Assembly: GCF_019443405.1 (NCBI RefSeq)
Contig: NZ_CP080376.1
Span: forward strand, 744,001-808,000
Direction of reading: 5' to 3'
Source: Brevundimonas sp. PAMC22021
GTDB lineage: Bacteria > Pseudomonadota > Alphaproteobacteria > Caulobacterales > Caulobacteraceae
DNA: 64,000 bases
This document shows positions 35,168-43,977 of this stretch, piece by piece. Under the pieces are notes generated by a model. It was not told where the DNA came from and did not search any database. It saw only the letters and a list, made by a program, of their open reading frames with translations. Position numbers and translations under genes: made by a program. Position 1 is the stretch's first letter. Each line of letters starts with the position of its first letter.

Positions 35168-35230
35168 TTTCTCCTCCCTATCGTCGATGGGGAGGTGGCG
35201 CGAGGCGTAAGCCTCGTGACGGAGGGGTTT
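35168..35230 (+). repeat. Two-hairpin dispersed repeat, copy R2
   Basis: Same orientation as copy L, with inner stem CGAGGC-GTAA-GCCTCG. It abuts R1 tail to tail: GATAGGGAGGAGAA and TTTCTCCTCCCTATC make a nearly perfect 14-15 bp palindrome at the join. The remaining approximately 125 bp to rplK contains only a possible promoter/leader and a GGAG ribosome site. Confidence 0.85.
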
Positions 35231-35356
35231 CCTTTTCCACATCCGTCCGCTATAGGCGCGCCTCCCGCGCATGCGGGGCAAATCCGTGGGAGGCAGCCAT
35301 GCCGGACCACGGCTCACCGGCCTGATCCCCGATCAGGTCATCCATAGGAGAGTTCA

Positions 35357-35788
35357 ATGGCCAAGAAGATTCTCGGCTACATCAAGCTGCAGGTGCCGGC
35401 CGGCTCGGCCACGCCTTCGCCGCCGATCGGCCCTGCGCTGGGTCAGCGCGGCGTCAACATCATGGGCTTCTGCAAGGAGTTCAACGCGCGCACGGAAAAG
35501 GAAGCCAAGGGCACCCCGCTTCCGACCGTGATCACCGTCTACCAGGACAAGAGCTTCACCTTTGTCACCAAGACGCCGCCGGCGACCTGGTTCCTGAAGC
35601 AGGCCACCGGCCTGAAGTCGGGTTCCAAGCTCGTGGGCCGCGAAACGGCCGGCAAGATCACGCAAACGCAACTGCGCGAGATCGCCGAAAAGAAGATGAA
35701 GGATCTCAACGCCAACGACATCGACGCCGCGGCGAAGATCATCGAAGGCTCGGCCCGCGCGATGGGCCTGGAAGTGGTGGAGGGCTAA
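35357..35788 (+). CDS. rplK: 50S ribosomal protein L11
   Basis: L11 (143 residues) forms the base of the factor-binding stalk with 23S rRNA. It starts [20 protein letters not shown] and has the [23 protein letters not shown] block and the C-terminal RNA-binding domain [21 protein letters not shown] precedes the ATG. rplA follows after 4 bp. Confidence 0.98.
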   Translation: MAKKILGYIKLQVPAGSATPSPPIGPALGQRGVNIMGFCKEFNARTEKEAKGTPLPTVITVYQDKSFTFVTKTPPATWFLKQATGLKSGSKLVGRETAGKITQTQLREIAEKKMKDLNANDIDAAAKIIEGSARAMGLEVVEG

Positions 35789-35792
35789 GCTC

Positions 35793-36482
35793 ATGGCCAA
35801 GCAAACCAAGCGCCTCAAGGCCCGCACCGGCGACACCCAGGTGAACATGCCGTTCGCCGACGCCATCAAGGCCGTCAAGGACAACGCCACCGCCAAGTTC
35901 GACGAGTCGATCGAGATCGCCGTCAACCTGGGCGTCGATCCGCGTCACGCCGACCAGCAGGTCCGCGGCGTGGTGAACCTGCCCTCGGGCACCGGCCGCG
36001 ACGTTCGCGTCGCCGTCTTCGCCAAGGACGCCCGCGCCGATGAAGCGCGCGCGGCCGGGGCCGAGCACGTCGGCGCCGAGGACCTGTACGAGCGCATCGC
36101 CGGCGGCTTCATGGAGTTCGACCGCGTGATCGCCTCGCCGGACATGATGGCCCTGGTCGGCCGTCTGGGTAAGGTGCTGGGCCCGCGCGGCCTGATGCCG
36201 AATCCCAAGGTCGGCACCGTGACCCCGAACGTCGCCCAGGCCGTCAAGGACGCCAAGGGCGGCGCGGTCGAGTTCCGTGTCGAAAAGGCGGGCATCGCCC
36301 ACGCCGGCGTCGGCAAGGCCTCCTTCACCCAGGAAGCTCTGGAAGCCAACGTCAAGGCGTTCGTGGACGCTCTGAACCGCGCCAAGCCGTCGGGCGCCAA
36401 GGGCACCTATGTGAAGCGCATCAGCCTGTCCTCGACGATGGGCCCGGGCTTCAAGATCGACCCAGCTTCGCTCGGCGCCTGA
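35793..36482 (+). CDS. rplA: 50S ribosomal protein L1
   Basis: L1 (229 residues) binds the L1 stalk of 23S rRNA and is usually an autoregulator of rplKA mRNA. Diagnostic segments are [36 protein letters not shown] and [16 protein letters not shown]. It is tightly coupled to rplK. A strong terminator follows, so rplJ-rplL are not downstream as they are in most bacteria. Confidence 0.98.
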   Translation: MAKQTKRLKARTGDTQVNMPFADAIKAVKDNATAKFDESIEIAVNLGVDPRHADQQVRGVVNLPSGTGRDVRVAVFAKDARADEARAAGAEHVGAEDLYERIAGGFMEFDRVIASPDMMALVGRLGKVLGPRGLMPNPKVGTVTPNVAQAVKDAKGGAVEFRVEKAGIAHAGVGKASFTQEALEANVKAFVDALNRAKPSGAKGTYVKRISLSSTMGPGFKIDPASLGA

Positions 36483-36508
36483 GCCGCGGCGACCGCCACC
36501 GGGACGTG

Positions 36509-36546
36509 AAAGGGCGGCGACCTCAGGGTCGCCGCCCTTTTCTTTT
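36509..36546 (+). terminator. Intrinsic terminator after rplA
   Basis: A 14-bp perfect stem (AAAGGGCGGCGACC with its complement) closes on a TCAG tetraloop and is followed by TCTTTT. It ends the rplK-rplA operon. Confidence 0.93.
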
Positions 36547-36654
36547 CAGCGGCGATCAACAGCTGTTCGGACAAGCTGTGCCGTTTATTTTGACTGGATG
36601 CGAACGGCTGCGCCCGCGGCGCGTTGCACCGGTTCGGATCAAGATTGGGCGGCG

Positions 36655-37758
36655 ATGTTCGGATTTCTGAAGGCAAGGACACAGGGCGAGCCGCTGGACG
36701 GCGGTGATCCATGGAAAGGTCGTCTGGCCTTTGGCGCGATCGTGCTGGTGGCCGCCTATTTCACGGTGCAGCTGATTGTCGGGCTGCAGACGCTGTGGCT
36801 GCTGATTTTCGGGGCGATTGTCGTCGCCGTGGTGCTGCGGTCCCTGGCCGATCCCATCGTGCGCTGGCTGCGTCTGCCTGATCCCATGGCGGTGTTCGCT
36901 TCGCTGCTGATCGTGGTTCTTTTCATAGCCGGCGTGCTGTTCCTGTTCGGCACCCAGATCGCGCAGCAGATCGCCTCGCTATCGGCGGTGCTGCCCCAAG
37001 GCGCCGCGCGCGTTCAGGCCTACGTCCTGGCGCAGCCTTACGGGCCTCAGTTGCTGGAGCAGGTGCAGCACCTCGGCGACCGCGCCGGCCAGGCGCTGCA
37101 GGTCGCCCAGAAGTTCGCAATGGGCTTCGCCTCGGGCCTGACCACCCTGTTGCTGGTGGTGGTGGCAGGCGTCTTTCTGGCCATCGAACCGGCCAAGTCG
37201 CGCGAAGGCATGCTGTCGATCTTCCCGATGGATCGGCGTCCCCGTCTGCGCCAGGTGCTGAACACCTGCGGCATGGCGCTGAAGGGCTGGCTGAAGGCGC
37301 AGCTGTTCTCGATGGTCCTGGTGGGCACCCTGACCGGCGTCGGCCTCGCCGTCATCGGCGTGCCCTCGGCGCTGGCGCTGGGGCTGCTCACCGGTCTGGC
37401 GCAGTTCGTGCCGATCGTGGGGCCGATCGTCTCCACCGTGCCTGCGGTGCTGGTGGCCACGACCCAAGGGCTCGACACCGTGCTGCTGACGCTGGGCCTC
37501 TATCTTGTCGTGTCCCAGCTCGAGAGCAACTTCATCACCCCGATGGTGCAGAAGAACGTCGCCAACCTGCCGGTCGTGCTCGGCATCTTCGCGGTTGTCG
37601 GCATCGGCACGCTGTTCGGGCCGCTGGGCGTGCTGTTCGCCACGCCCCTGGCGCTCGTGCTGCACACCCTGGTGACCATGCTGTACCGCCAGGACGTGCT
37701 TGGCGATCCCGACGCCAAGGCTCACGGTGAGAAGGGACGCAAGTCCAAGAAGGAATGA
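36655..37758 (+). CDS. AI-2E family transporter (PerM-like permease)
   Basis: About 367 residues with roughly seven or eight membrane helices in the pattern of the AI-2 exporter (TqsA/PerM, DUF20) family. An N-terminal helix pair precedes a long extracytoplasmic loop (about 115-165). The family signature block GLAVIGVPSALALGLLTGLAQFVPIVGPI follows near 230-260, with QLESNFITPMVQKN downstream. The tail is lysine-rich. Substrate is unknown, and family members also include Na/H antiporters. The ATG giving MFGFLKAR was chosen; an ATG 57 bp upstream is possible. Confidence 0.85.
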   Translation: MFGFLKARTQGEPLDGGDPWKGRLAFGAIVLVAAYFTVQLIVGLQTLWLLIFGAIVVAVVLRSLADPIVRWLRLPDPMAVFASLLIVVLFIAGVLFLFGTQIAQQIASLSAVLPQGAARVQAYVLAQPYGPQLLEQVQHLGDRAGQALQVAQKFAMGFASGLTTLLLVVVAGVFLAIEPAKSREGMLSIFPMDRRPRLRQVLNTCGMALKGWLKAQLFSMVLVGTLTGVGLAVIGVPSALALGLLTGLAQFVPIVGPIVSTVPAVLVATTQGLDTVLLTLGLYLVVSQLESNFITPMVQKNVANLPVVLGIFAVVGIGTLFGPLGVLFATPLALVLHTLVTMLYRQDVLGDPDAKAHGEKGRKSKKE

Positions 37759-37843
37759 TCCGTGAACGGACGTCTTGACCCCGCCGCTCGAATGCCGTCT
37801 TCGGGCCCCTGAGACGAGGTGTCGCGTTGAAGGGCCCAAGCGT

Positions 37844-38305
37844 GTGACCAAGAGCAAGCGTTCAAGAAGCTCGGAAACTCGCCAGGTGGCGGCGCTGCCC
37901 TGGCGCAAGACCGACGATGGGCTGCAGGTCCTGATGATCACCTCGCGCGAGACCCGGCGCTGGGTCATCCCCAAGGGCGGTCGAATGATCGGCAAGACCG
38001 ACCATGAAGCCGCCGCGCAGGAGGCGCTGGAGGAGGCCGGCGTCCGGGGCGAGATCCATCCGGACGCGATCGGCTCATTTCGCTACGCAAAACGCCTGCG
38101 CACCGGCGCCGAGCGTCAGTGCGTGGTCGCCGTCTATCCGCTGGAAGTCTTGATCCAGCTGGGCGCCTGGCCCGAGGACGGCGAACGCCAGCGGCAATGG
38201 ATGATGCTCGCCCACGCCGCCGAGGCCGTGCATGAGACCGATCTCGCCGACCTGATCCGCCGCTTCGAACCGCCCGTAGCTGCACCGGACGCCGGCGAGG
38301 GGTAG
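37844..38305 (+). CDS. Nudix hydrolase
   Basis: About 153 residues. WVIPKGGRMIGKTDHEAAAQ, followed by EALEEAGVRGE, is a Nudix box. The EExG metal-binding core is intact, while the usual first Glu is Lys and the Arg is Gln, as in many alphaproteobacterial DIPP/diphosphoinositol-phosphate-type members. It likely cleaves a nucleoside diphosphate-linked substrate. The start is uncertain: a GTG with AAGGG upstream was chosen, and a TTG further 5' would add 23 residues. Confidence 0.82.
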   Translation: MTKSKRSRSSETRQVAALPWRKTDDGLQVLMITSRETRRWVIPKGGRMIGKTDHEAAAQEALEEAGVRGEIHPDAIGSFRYAKRLRTGAERQCVVAVYPLEVLIQLGAWPEDGERQRQWMMLAHAAEAVHETDLADLIRRFEPPVAAPDAGEG

Positions 38306-38336
38306 GGCAGGCGCATCGCGCCCGCCCCGTTCGGCG

Positions 38337-38843
38337 TCAGTTGCCCGACGCGCTCTTGTCCGGGCTGATCTCGGTCATGGCCGACTGCAGATAGTTCTGC
38401 TCGCCCAGTTGGCGGATCAGCAGGTGCTGGGTCTCGAGGAAGTCGATGTGCTCCTCGGTGTCCGACAGGATGTGGACCAGGATCTCGCGGCTGACGAAGT
38501 CGCGCGCCTCTTCGCACTGGACGATGGCGGGAAGCAGGGTCTCGCGGCTGCCCAGCTCCAGCTGCAAGTCGGCGCCCAGGCATTCAATGGCGTTCTCGCC
38601 GATGTGCAGCTTGTGCAAATCCTGCAGGTTGGGCAGGCCGTCCAAAAACAGCACGCGCTTGATCAGCATGTCGGCGTGCTTCATCTCGCCGATCGATTCC
38701 TCGTAGATCACCTGACCCAGGTGCTTCAGGCCCCAGCTTTCAAACATGCGGGCATGCAGGAAGTACTGGTTGACCGCCGTCAGCTCGTTGGTCAGCACCG
38801 CATTGAGGGTGCGGATGATCGCGGGATCGCCCTTCATGGCCAT
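38337..38843 (-). CDS. bfr: Bacterioferritin
   Basis: This 168-residue, 24-mer iron-storage protein has the ferroxidase ligands (Glu18, Glu51, His54, Glu94, Glu127, His130 equivalents) in NELTAVNQYF, EMKHADMLI and DTEEHIDFLETQ. The heme-ligating Met of E. coli Bfr (EMKHA, Met52) is present. bfd lies 128 bp upstream on the same strand, and a Fur-like box is in the gap, so storage and release genes are probably iron-regulated together. Confidence 0.96.
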   Translation of the reverse strand: MAMKGDPAIIRTLNAVLTNELTAVNQYFLHARMFESWGLKHLGQVIYEESIGEMKHADMLIKRVLFLDGLPNLQDLHKLHIGENAIECLGADLQLELGSRETLLPAIVQCEEARDFVSREILVHILSDTEEHIDFLETQHLLIRQLGEQNYLQSAMTEISPDKSASGN

Positions 38844-38941
38844 GGTCCTTTGTCCTGATCGCGCAACCGCGCCGTCAGAGGCTTCCTAGCACAGTAAAAG
38901 CGGCTGTGTTTACCTGCGACTATTTATCAGCGCGTTGATAA

Positions 38942-38957
38942 CGCGAACGATTGTCGC
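38942..38957 (-). promoter_or_regulatory. Fur-like box upstream of bfr
   Basis: On the minus strand the site reads GCGACAATCGTTCGCG and shares the 11-mer AATCGTTCGCG with the box upstream of bfd. Adjacent is a TTATCA-N6-TGATAA palindrome (38924-38941) that also contains a possible -10 sequence. It is about 100 bp before bfr. Confidence 0.5.
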
Positions 38958-38971
38958 TCGCTCTTTCTCTT

Positions 38972-39157
38972 CTACTCGGCTGCGAGCGCGAAGCTTTCGC
39001 GGCTGGACTGAATCATCTGGCGCATCTCGCAGACGCACTTGGCGCACTGCGCCTGGCACCCATGCGAGGCGAAGATGTCGCGGGGCCGCTCGGCGCCCGC
39101 TTCGATGGCCTGGGCCACGTCGCGGCGACGCAGGCCATTGCAGTTGCAGACATACAC
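38972..39157 (-). CDS. bfd: Bacterioferritin-associated ferredoxin
   Basis: This 61-residue [2Fe-2S] protein donates electrons to Bfr to release stored iron. It begins VYVCNCNGLRRRDVAQAI and has the four-cysteine arrangement CNC…CQAQCAKC (CxC and CxxC). It uses a GTG start. A second GTG five codons upstream is possible. It precedes bfr on the same strand and has a Fur-like box over its -35. Confidence 0.9.
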   Translation of the reverse strand: MYVCNCNGLRRRDVAQAIEAGAERPRDIFASHGCQAQCAKCVCEMRQMIQSSRESFALAAE

Positions 39158-39193
39158 GAGGCGAACACTCACGCAGGCGACTGATAATGGTTC

Positions 39194-39231
39194 GCTATAG
39201 CAGCCGTAGAGGCGATTGCAAATCGTTCGCG
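39194..39231 (-). promoter_or_regulatory. bfd promoter overlapped by a Fur-like box
   Basis: On the minus strand, TTGCAA and TATAGC are spaced by 16 bp and form a promoter candidate. The palindromic GCGAACGATTTGC (GC-n-AA-nnn-TT-n-GC) covers the -35, as expected for iron-dependent repression. The site also lies about 50 bp upstream of the divergent thiE gene. Confidence 0.5.
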
Positions 39232-39281
39232 GCGATGGATTGCCGTTGACGCGCGCGGCGCGCCGTCGCAGGTCCTCGGCC

Positions 39282-39950
39282 ATGGCTCGCCAACCTCTCG
39301 CTCCTGTCCGCCCGCCGTGCCGACTGTATCTCATCACGCCGCCGCACATCGCTCATCTGGACGCCTTCGCCGCGCAGCTGGAGCAGGCGCTGGATGCAGG
39401 CGACGTCGCGGCGCTGCAGATCCGGCTGAAGCCGGCGGAGGAAGGCGACATCCGCAACGCCGTGCAGCGGCTCTTGCCCATCGCGCGCGCGATGGGCGTG
39501 GCGGTGTTGCTGAACGACCGGCCCGACCTGGCGCGAACGCTGGGCTGCGACGGTGTTCACATCGGACAGGAGGACGCGCCGCTCGCCGAGGCGCGCCGCA
39601 TCCTGGGGCCTGACGCGATGATCGGCGTCACCTGCCATGCCGATCGCGACCTGGCCTGGGACGCGGCCGAGGGCGGAGCGGACTACGTCGCCTTTGGCGC
39701 CTTCTACCCGACCGCCACCAAGGAGACGGCTCACCGGCCGGAACTGGAGCTGTTGTCGACCTGGCAGGAGACCGTGGAGGTTCCCTGCGTCGCCATCGGC
39801 GGGATCACCGTCGACAATGCGGCGGCGCTCGCCCGCGCCGGAGCCGATTTCATCGCGGTCTCTGGCGGCGTCTGGGCCCACCCTGACGGTCCAGCGGTCG
39901 CCGTGTCGCGATTCGCAGCTGTGCTGGCGGCTGTCGCAGAGGAAATTTAA
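39282..39950 (+). CDS. thiE: Thiamine phosphate synthase
   Basis: A 222-residue TIM-barrel enzyme that joins HMP-PP and thiazole phosphate to give thiamine monophosphate. It shows [38 protein letters not shown], the GVTCH strand, [10 protein letters not shown] and [15 protein letters not shown], all typical of ThiE. The start is the ATG of [14 protein letters not shown]; in-frame sequence upstream overlaps the bfd promoter. No other thiamine genes are nearby. ThiE paralogues of the TenI type are a remote alternative. Confidence 0.88.
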   Translation: MARQPLAPVRPPCRLYLITPPHIAHLDAFAAQLEQALDAGDVAALQIRLKPAEEGDIRNAVQRLLPIARAMGVAVLLNDRPDLARTLGCDGVHIGQEDAPLAEARRILGPDAMIGVTCHADRDLAWDAAEGGADYVAFGAFYPTATKETAHRPELELLSTWQETVEVPCVAIGGITVDNAAALARAGADFIAVSGGVWAHPDGPAVAVSRFAAVLAAVAEEI

Positions 39951-39999
39951 CAAAGATAGGTTTTGTGGAGAATGTAGCCGCTTACCCAAGGCCCTCCCC

Positions 40000-41676
40000 A
40001 TGACCCCGAGCACCGCGCTCGACATCGCTGCTTCGAAGGTCCCGCGCTCGCGCAAGGCGCGTATCGAGCGAACCCGCGGGGCGGGCGGGCTGACGTGGAC
40101 GCTGGCGCCTATCCTCACCGGGGTCGGAGTGGTCGTTCTGATCGGCCTGGCCCTGTCGCTGGCGCGATCTGAGGGGACGGTCGCGGCTTTGTGGGGCGCG
40201 GGCGGTCTGGCGACGGCGGTCTGGCTTCGTCAGGGCGGCAGGGGGCGCTCTCTCGACACCGCCTTCTTCGCAGCCATGACCACGGCGATCATGGTCGGCG
40301 AACTGCTCGCGGGCAATCCGCCGGCGCTGTCGGCCTTCTTCACGATCGTCAATCTGATCGAGATCGTTGGCGCTGTGGCGATGGCGCGGCGGTTCGCGCC
40401 GGCTTTGTCGATGAACACCCTGGAAGACGCCGCGCGCTTGCTGGTCAGCACCGCCGTGCTGCCGCCGCTCGCCGCCGGCCTGGTCGCCTCGATCGGCCTG
40501 GGCCTCTTCACCGGCGCGCCGATCCTGCCGAGCCTTCAGACCTGGTGGTTGGGCCACGCCATGGGCATGGCGGTGATCTGCTCCACCGTTATCGCCGCCA
40601 CGTCGGTCAGCCTGCGCGTGCTCGCCAGGCCGCAACGCGCGCTGGAGGCGCTGGGTCTGCTGGTCGGCCTGGTCGCGCTTTGCCTGTTCGCCTTCACCGG
40701 CGGCATGCCGCTGGGCTTTCTGCTGCTGCCGGCGCTGGTTTTGATCGCGCTGCGCTTCCGGGTGCTCGGCGTGGCTGCCGCCATCTGCGTGATCGCCCTG
40801 GTCGCGGTAGGCTCTTCGCTGCTCGGGCAAGGTCCCTATCGCGCGGCCGGCGACCTGTCGCAGCAGGTGATGACGGCGCAACTGCTTGTGGTGGTCGGCT
40901 ATATGCCCTTCACCCTCCTGGCCAGCCTGATCGAGGAGCGGGCGGGGCTGGTCGCCGCCGCCCGACGGGCCCAGCGCCAGGCCGAGATGGCCTCGGCCGC
41001 CAAGTCGCGCCTGCTGGCCAATGTGGCGCACGAGATCAAGAGCCCGGTCGCGGGCGTGATCGGCATCGGCGAACTGTGGTCAAAGGGACAGCTGGGCCTT
41101 GTCACGCCTCAGCAGGTCGAGATGGCCGACATGCTGGTCCGCACCGCGCGCGAGGTCGAGACCCTGGCGCATGACCTGCTGGACGTGGCGCGCGCCGAGG
41201 CGGGGGCTGTCCGCGTCGATCTGCGTCCGACCGACATGTTCGGCGTCATGCAGGACGTTCGCCGCGCCCTGATCCTGCGGCCGGAAGCGCAGGACGTCTC
41301 GGTAGAGGTGCAGGGCGAGCCTTCCGCGGCCGTGGCCCTGGCCGATTCGCAGCGCATGGCGCAGGTGCTGACCAACCTGGGCGTCAATGCGATGAAGTAC
41401 GGTCGCTCCGGCGGACGCGTCATCCTGCGCGCCGTCCGCGAGGACGCCGCAGTTCGTGTAGAGGTGATCGACTTCGGTCCCGGCCTCAGCGCCGAGAAAC
41501 AGGCGCAGTTGTTCGAGCCCTTCAACCGGCTGGGACTGGAGCGTTCGACGATCGAGGGCCACGGCATCGGCCTGGCCTTGGCGCGCCGTCTGGTGGAGTT
41601 GCAGAACGGCGAGATCGGCGTGGTGTCTGAGCCGGGCGAGGGCGCCGCCTTCTGGGTCACCCTGCCGGGCGTCTAA
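40000..41676 (+). CDS. Membrane-bound sensor histidine kinase (MASE1-like)
   Basis: A 558-residue hybrid-free kinase. The N-terminal approximately 300 residues form eight or so membrane helices resembling the MASE1 sensory domain. HisKA carries LLANVAHEIKSPVAGVIG with phospho-acceptor His344. The HATPase domain has NLGVNAMKYGRSGG, DFGPGLS, FEPFNRLG and GHGIGLALARRLVE. No response regulator gene is adjacent, so it is an orphan kinase. The signal sensed is unknown. Confidence 0.88.
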   Translation: MTPSTALDIAASKVPRSRKARIERTRGAGGLTWTLAPILTGVGVVVLIGLALSLARSEGTVAALWGAGGLATAVWLRQGGRGRSLDTAFFAAMTTAIMVGELLAGNPPALSAFFTIVNLIEIVGAVAMARRFAPALSMNTLEDAARLLVSTAVLPPLAAGLVASIGLGLFTGAPILPSLQTWWLGHAMGMAVICSTVIAATSVSLRVLARPQRALEALGLLVGLVALCLFAFTGGMPLGFLLLPALVLIALRFRVLGVAAAICVIALVAVGSSLLGQGPYRAAGDLSQQVMTAQLLVVVGYMPFTLLASLIEERAGLVAAARRAQRQAEMASAAKSRLLANVAHEIKSPVAGVIGIGELWSKGQLGLVTPQQVEMADMLVRTAREVETLAHDLLDVARAEAGAVRVDLRPTDMFGVMQDVRRALILRPEAQDVSVEVQGEPSAAVALADSQRMAQVLTNLGVNAMKYGRSGGRVILRAVREDAAVRVEVIDFGPGLSAEKQAQLFEPFNRLGLERSTIEGHGIGLALARRLVELQNGEIGVVSEPGEGAAFWVTLPGV

Positions 41677-41727
41677 GGCGATGCGACGGGGCTTGTTCTC
41701 GACACAAGGGCGGGACAAGCTTCCGCA

Positions 41728-42312
41728 ATGATGTTGATCGCTCTTGTCTCCGCCTTTGCCGTCGCCGCGCCGTCCGGTCAGACCGCGCCGCGCCCGTCCA
41801 GCGACCTGACCCGCAGTCTGAACGGCGGACCGGCCGCTCAGTCCGCGGCGCCGGCGCCGGCGCCGACCCGCCCAGCCGCGCCGCCGGCGGCTGTGACGAC
41901 GCCCGCGCCTGTCGCTACGACTGCGGCCGCGCCACGTGCGCCGGAGGTTGCGCCGCTGAGCGCCGCCGCCATCGCCGCCCTGCCGTTCCGTGCGACCGTG
42001 CCGGCGGGCTTTCAGATGATCCAGCGTCCGTCGGGCGCGGACGCCAAGGTCTACGCCATCCAGCGCGGCGGCCAGACCTTTGTCACCGTCTATGCCGGCC
42101 CGGCGTCGCAGTTTCCGATCTATGACGGAGAGATGGTCCAGGCGGGCGGGCGCTCTTCGGTCGTGCTGACGGAGAACGGCCAGCGCACCGCCGCCGAGCA
42201 CCTGTTCCAGCGCCCCTCGGCCCCCAAGGAGATCCACGTCTGGATCGCCAGCCTCGACGGCGCCGACCGCGTCCAGGCCGAGGCGATCGGCCAGGGCGTG
42301 GAGCCGCGCTGA
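41728..42312 (+). CDS. Exported hypothetical protein with Ala/Pro-rich linker
   Basis: A 194-residue protein. An N-terminal signal-like stretch (MMLIALVSAFAVAAPSG) is followed by a low-complexity Ala/Pro/Thr linker (about residues 30-75). A compact C-terminal domain of about 115 residues follows (FRATVPAGFQMIQRPSG…). No family was recognised. Probably a periplasmic or surface protein. It lies 51 bp after the histidine kinase and could be cotranscribed. Confidence 0.7.
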   Translation: MMLIALVSAFAVAAPSGQTAPRPSSDLTRSLNGGPAAQSAAPAPAPTRPAAPPAAVTTPAPVATTAAAPRAPEVAPLSAAAIAALPFRATVPAGFQMIQRPSGADAKVYAIQRGGQTFVTVYAGPASQFPIYDGEMVQAGGRSSVVLTENGQRTAAEHLFQRPSAPKEIHVWIASLDGADRVQAEAIGQGVEPR

Positions 42313-42318
42313 TCGCCC

Positions 42319-42660
42319 TCAGCCCTCGGACCACACCGCCAGCTCGCTTCCGGCCGGGTCGCGGAAGTGGAAGCGCCGACTACCGGGGAAAGCATAGATC
42401 GCCCGCACGATGACGCCGCCGGCCGCCTCGACCCTGGCCTGCATGGCCTCCAGGTCATGGGCATAGAGGACGGGCAGGGGCTGCGGCGTGGCGGCGGTCG
42501 CATCGGCGTCGAAGCCGCCGTCCAACCCCTGCTCGAACGCGGCATAGCTCGGGCCGTAATCGACAAAGGTCCAGCCGAACGCCTCGCCGTAGAACGCCTT
42601 GGTCCGCGGCAGGACCCCGCCGGGCAGCTCCAGATAGTCCAGCTTGCCGTCTTCACGCAT
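42319..42660 (-). CDS. VOC (glyoxalase/bleomycin-resistance) family protein
   Basis: A 113-residue single-domain protein. It starts MREDGKLDYLELPGGVLPRTKAFY and contains AFGWTFVDYGPSYAAF, PLPVLYAHDLEAM and FHFRDPAGSELAVWSE, all typical of vicinal-oxygen-chelate proteins. Its activity cannot be specified (lyase, isomerase or dioxygenase are possible). It is convergent with the upstream hypothetical gene, 6 bp apart. Confidence 0.85.
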   Translation of the reverse strand: MREDGKLDYLELPGGVLPRTKAFYGEAFGWTFVDYGPSYAAFEQGLDGGFDADATAATPQPLPVLYAHDLEAMQARVEAAGGVIVRAIYAFPGSRRFHFRDPAGSELAVWSEG

Positions 42661-42757
42661 CGGTGACGCCCCTGTGGTCGGTGTGGTGATCGGTAGAGCT
42701 TGCACGATCTCCGACTCTGCGCAAACCTGAGACCGGTTCGCAATCGCAGGTGCGTTC

Positions 42758-42883
42758 ATGATCGTGATGACCACAGGATTGGCGAGTTTGGTGGCGCTGA
42801 TGCGCGATGCGGAACCCAGTCGCCGCACCCGTCCCGCGCCGCAGCCGTCAAAGCCGCAGCCGCGACGTCAATCGCCGACCTAG
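42758..42883 (+). CDS. Possible small protein (41 residues)
   Basis: This frame, [20 protein letters not shown] then an Arg/Pro/Gln-rich tail, has an AGG about 8 nt before its ATG. It fills the otherwise empty 219-bp gap between the divergent VOC gene and the aroC 3' end, overlapping the aroC stop by 4 bp on the other strand. The composition (hydrophobic start, then basic proline-rich tail) is protein-like but short. No family recognised. Confidence 0.25.
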   Translation: MIVMTTGLASLVALMRDAEPSRRTRPAPQPSKPQPRRQSPT

Positions 42884-43968
42884 CCGCCGATCTGCGCGCG
42901 GTGACGCAACAGGGCGTCGGCGAGCACGCAGGCGGCCATGGCTTCCACCACCGGCACGCCGCGCAGGGCGACGCACGGATCGTGCCGTCCCTTGGTGCGC
43001 AGGTCGGTTTCCTCGCCGTCGCGCGTGACCGTGCGCCGATGCGTCAGGATCGAGGAAGTCGGCTTGAACGCCACGCGCGCCGTCAGCGGCTGGCCGGTGG
43101 AGATGCCGCCCAGCACCCCGCCCGCATGGTTCGACAGGAACACCGGCCGCCCGTCGTCGCCTAGCCGCATCTCGTCGGCGTTGTCCTCGCCCGACAGCCC
43201 AGCGGCGCCAAAGCCTGCGCCGATCTCCACCCCCTTGACGGCGTTGATAGACATCAGGGCGGCAGCCAGCTCGGCGTCCAGCTTTCCATACAGCGGCGCG
43301 CCCCAGCCGGCGGGCAGGCCGGTGACCTCCAGCGCGACCACGGCGCCGATGGACGAGCCCGCCTTGCGCACCCCGTCCAGATTCGCCTCCCACTCGCCGA
43401 CGACCTCGGCCGACGCCGCGAACAGCGGATTAGCGTTGACGGCGTCGAAGTCGATGCGGTCGTCCGCGATCCGGTGCGGACCCAGCTGGACCACGCCGGC
43501 GCGGATGCGCACGCCGTCGCCGACGACCTTGCGGGCGATCGCCCCGGCGGCCACCCGACTGGCGGTCTCGCGCGCCGAGGATCGCCCGCCGCCGCGGTGA
43601 TCCCGCACGCCGTATTTGGCCTGATAGGCGTAGTCGGCGTGCCCCGGGCGAAAGGCGCGGGCGATCTCGCCATAGTCCTTGGAACGCGGGTCCTCATTGG
43701 GGATCAGGATCGAAATCGGCGTGCCGGTGGTCACCGGTCCCGCGCCGTCGTCGAACACGCCCGACAGGATCTGCGCCGTGTCGCTCTCGTTGCGCTGGGT
43801 GACGAAGCGGCTGCCGCCCGGCTTTCTCCGATCCAACCAGGGCTGTATGTCGGCCGCCGTCAGAGGAATGCCCGGCGGGCAGCCGTCGACGACGCAGCCG
43901 ATGGCCGGCCCATGGCTCTCGCCCCAGGTCGTCACGCGAAACAGATGGCCGAAGGTGTTGTGCGACAT
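42880..43968 (-). CDS. aroC: Chorismate synthase
   Basis: A 362-residue last enzyme of the shikimate pathway, which converts EPSP to chorismate using reduced FMN. It has [73 protein letters not shown] and TGRHDPC-like ([19 protein letters not shown]) signatures. The J-domain-like gene ends 9 bp upstream on the same strand, suggesting one transcript. Confidence 0.97.
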   Translation of the reverse strand: MSHNTFGHLFRVTTWGESHGPAIGCVVDGCPPGIPLTAADIQPWLDRRKPGGSRFVTQRNESDTAQILSGVFDDGAGPVTTGTPISILIPNEDPRSKDYGEIARAFRPGHADYAYQAKYGVRDHRGGGRSSARETASRVAAGAIARKVVGDGVRIRAGVVQLGPHRIADDRIDFDAVNANPLFAASAEVVGEWEANLDGVRKAGSSIGAVVALEVTGLPAGWGAPLYGKLDAELAAALMSINAVKGVEIGAGFGAAGLSGEDNADEMRLGDDGRPVFLSNHAGGVLGGISTGQPLTARVAFKPTSSILTHRRTVTRDGEETDLRTKGRHDPCVALRGVPVVEAMAACVLADALLRHRAQIGG

Positions 43969-43977
43969 GGCTGACGC

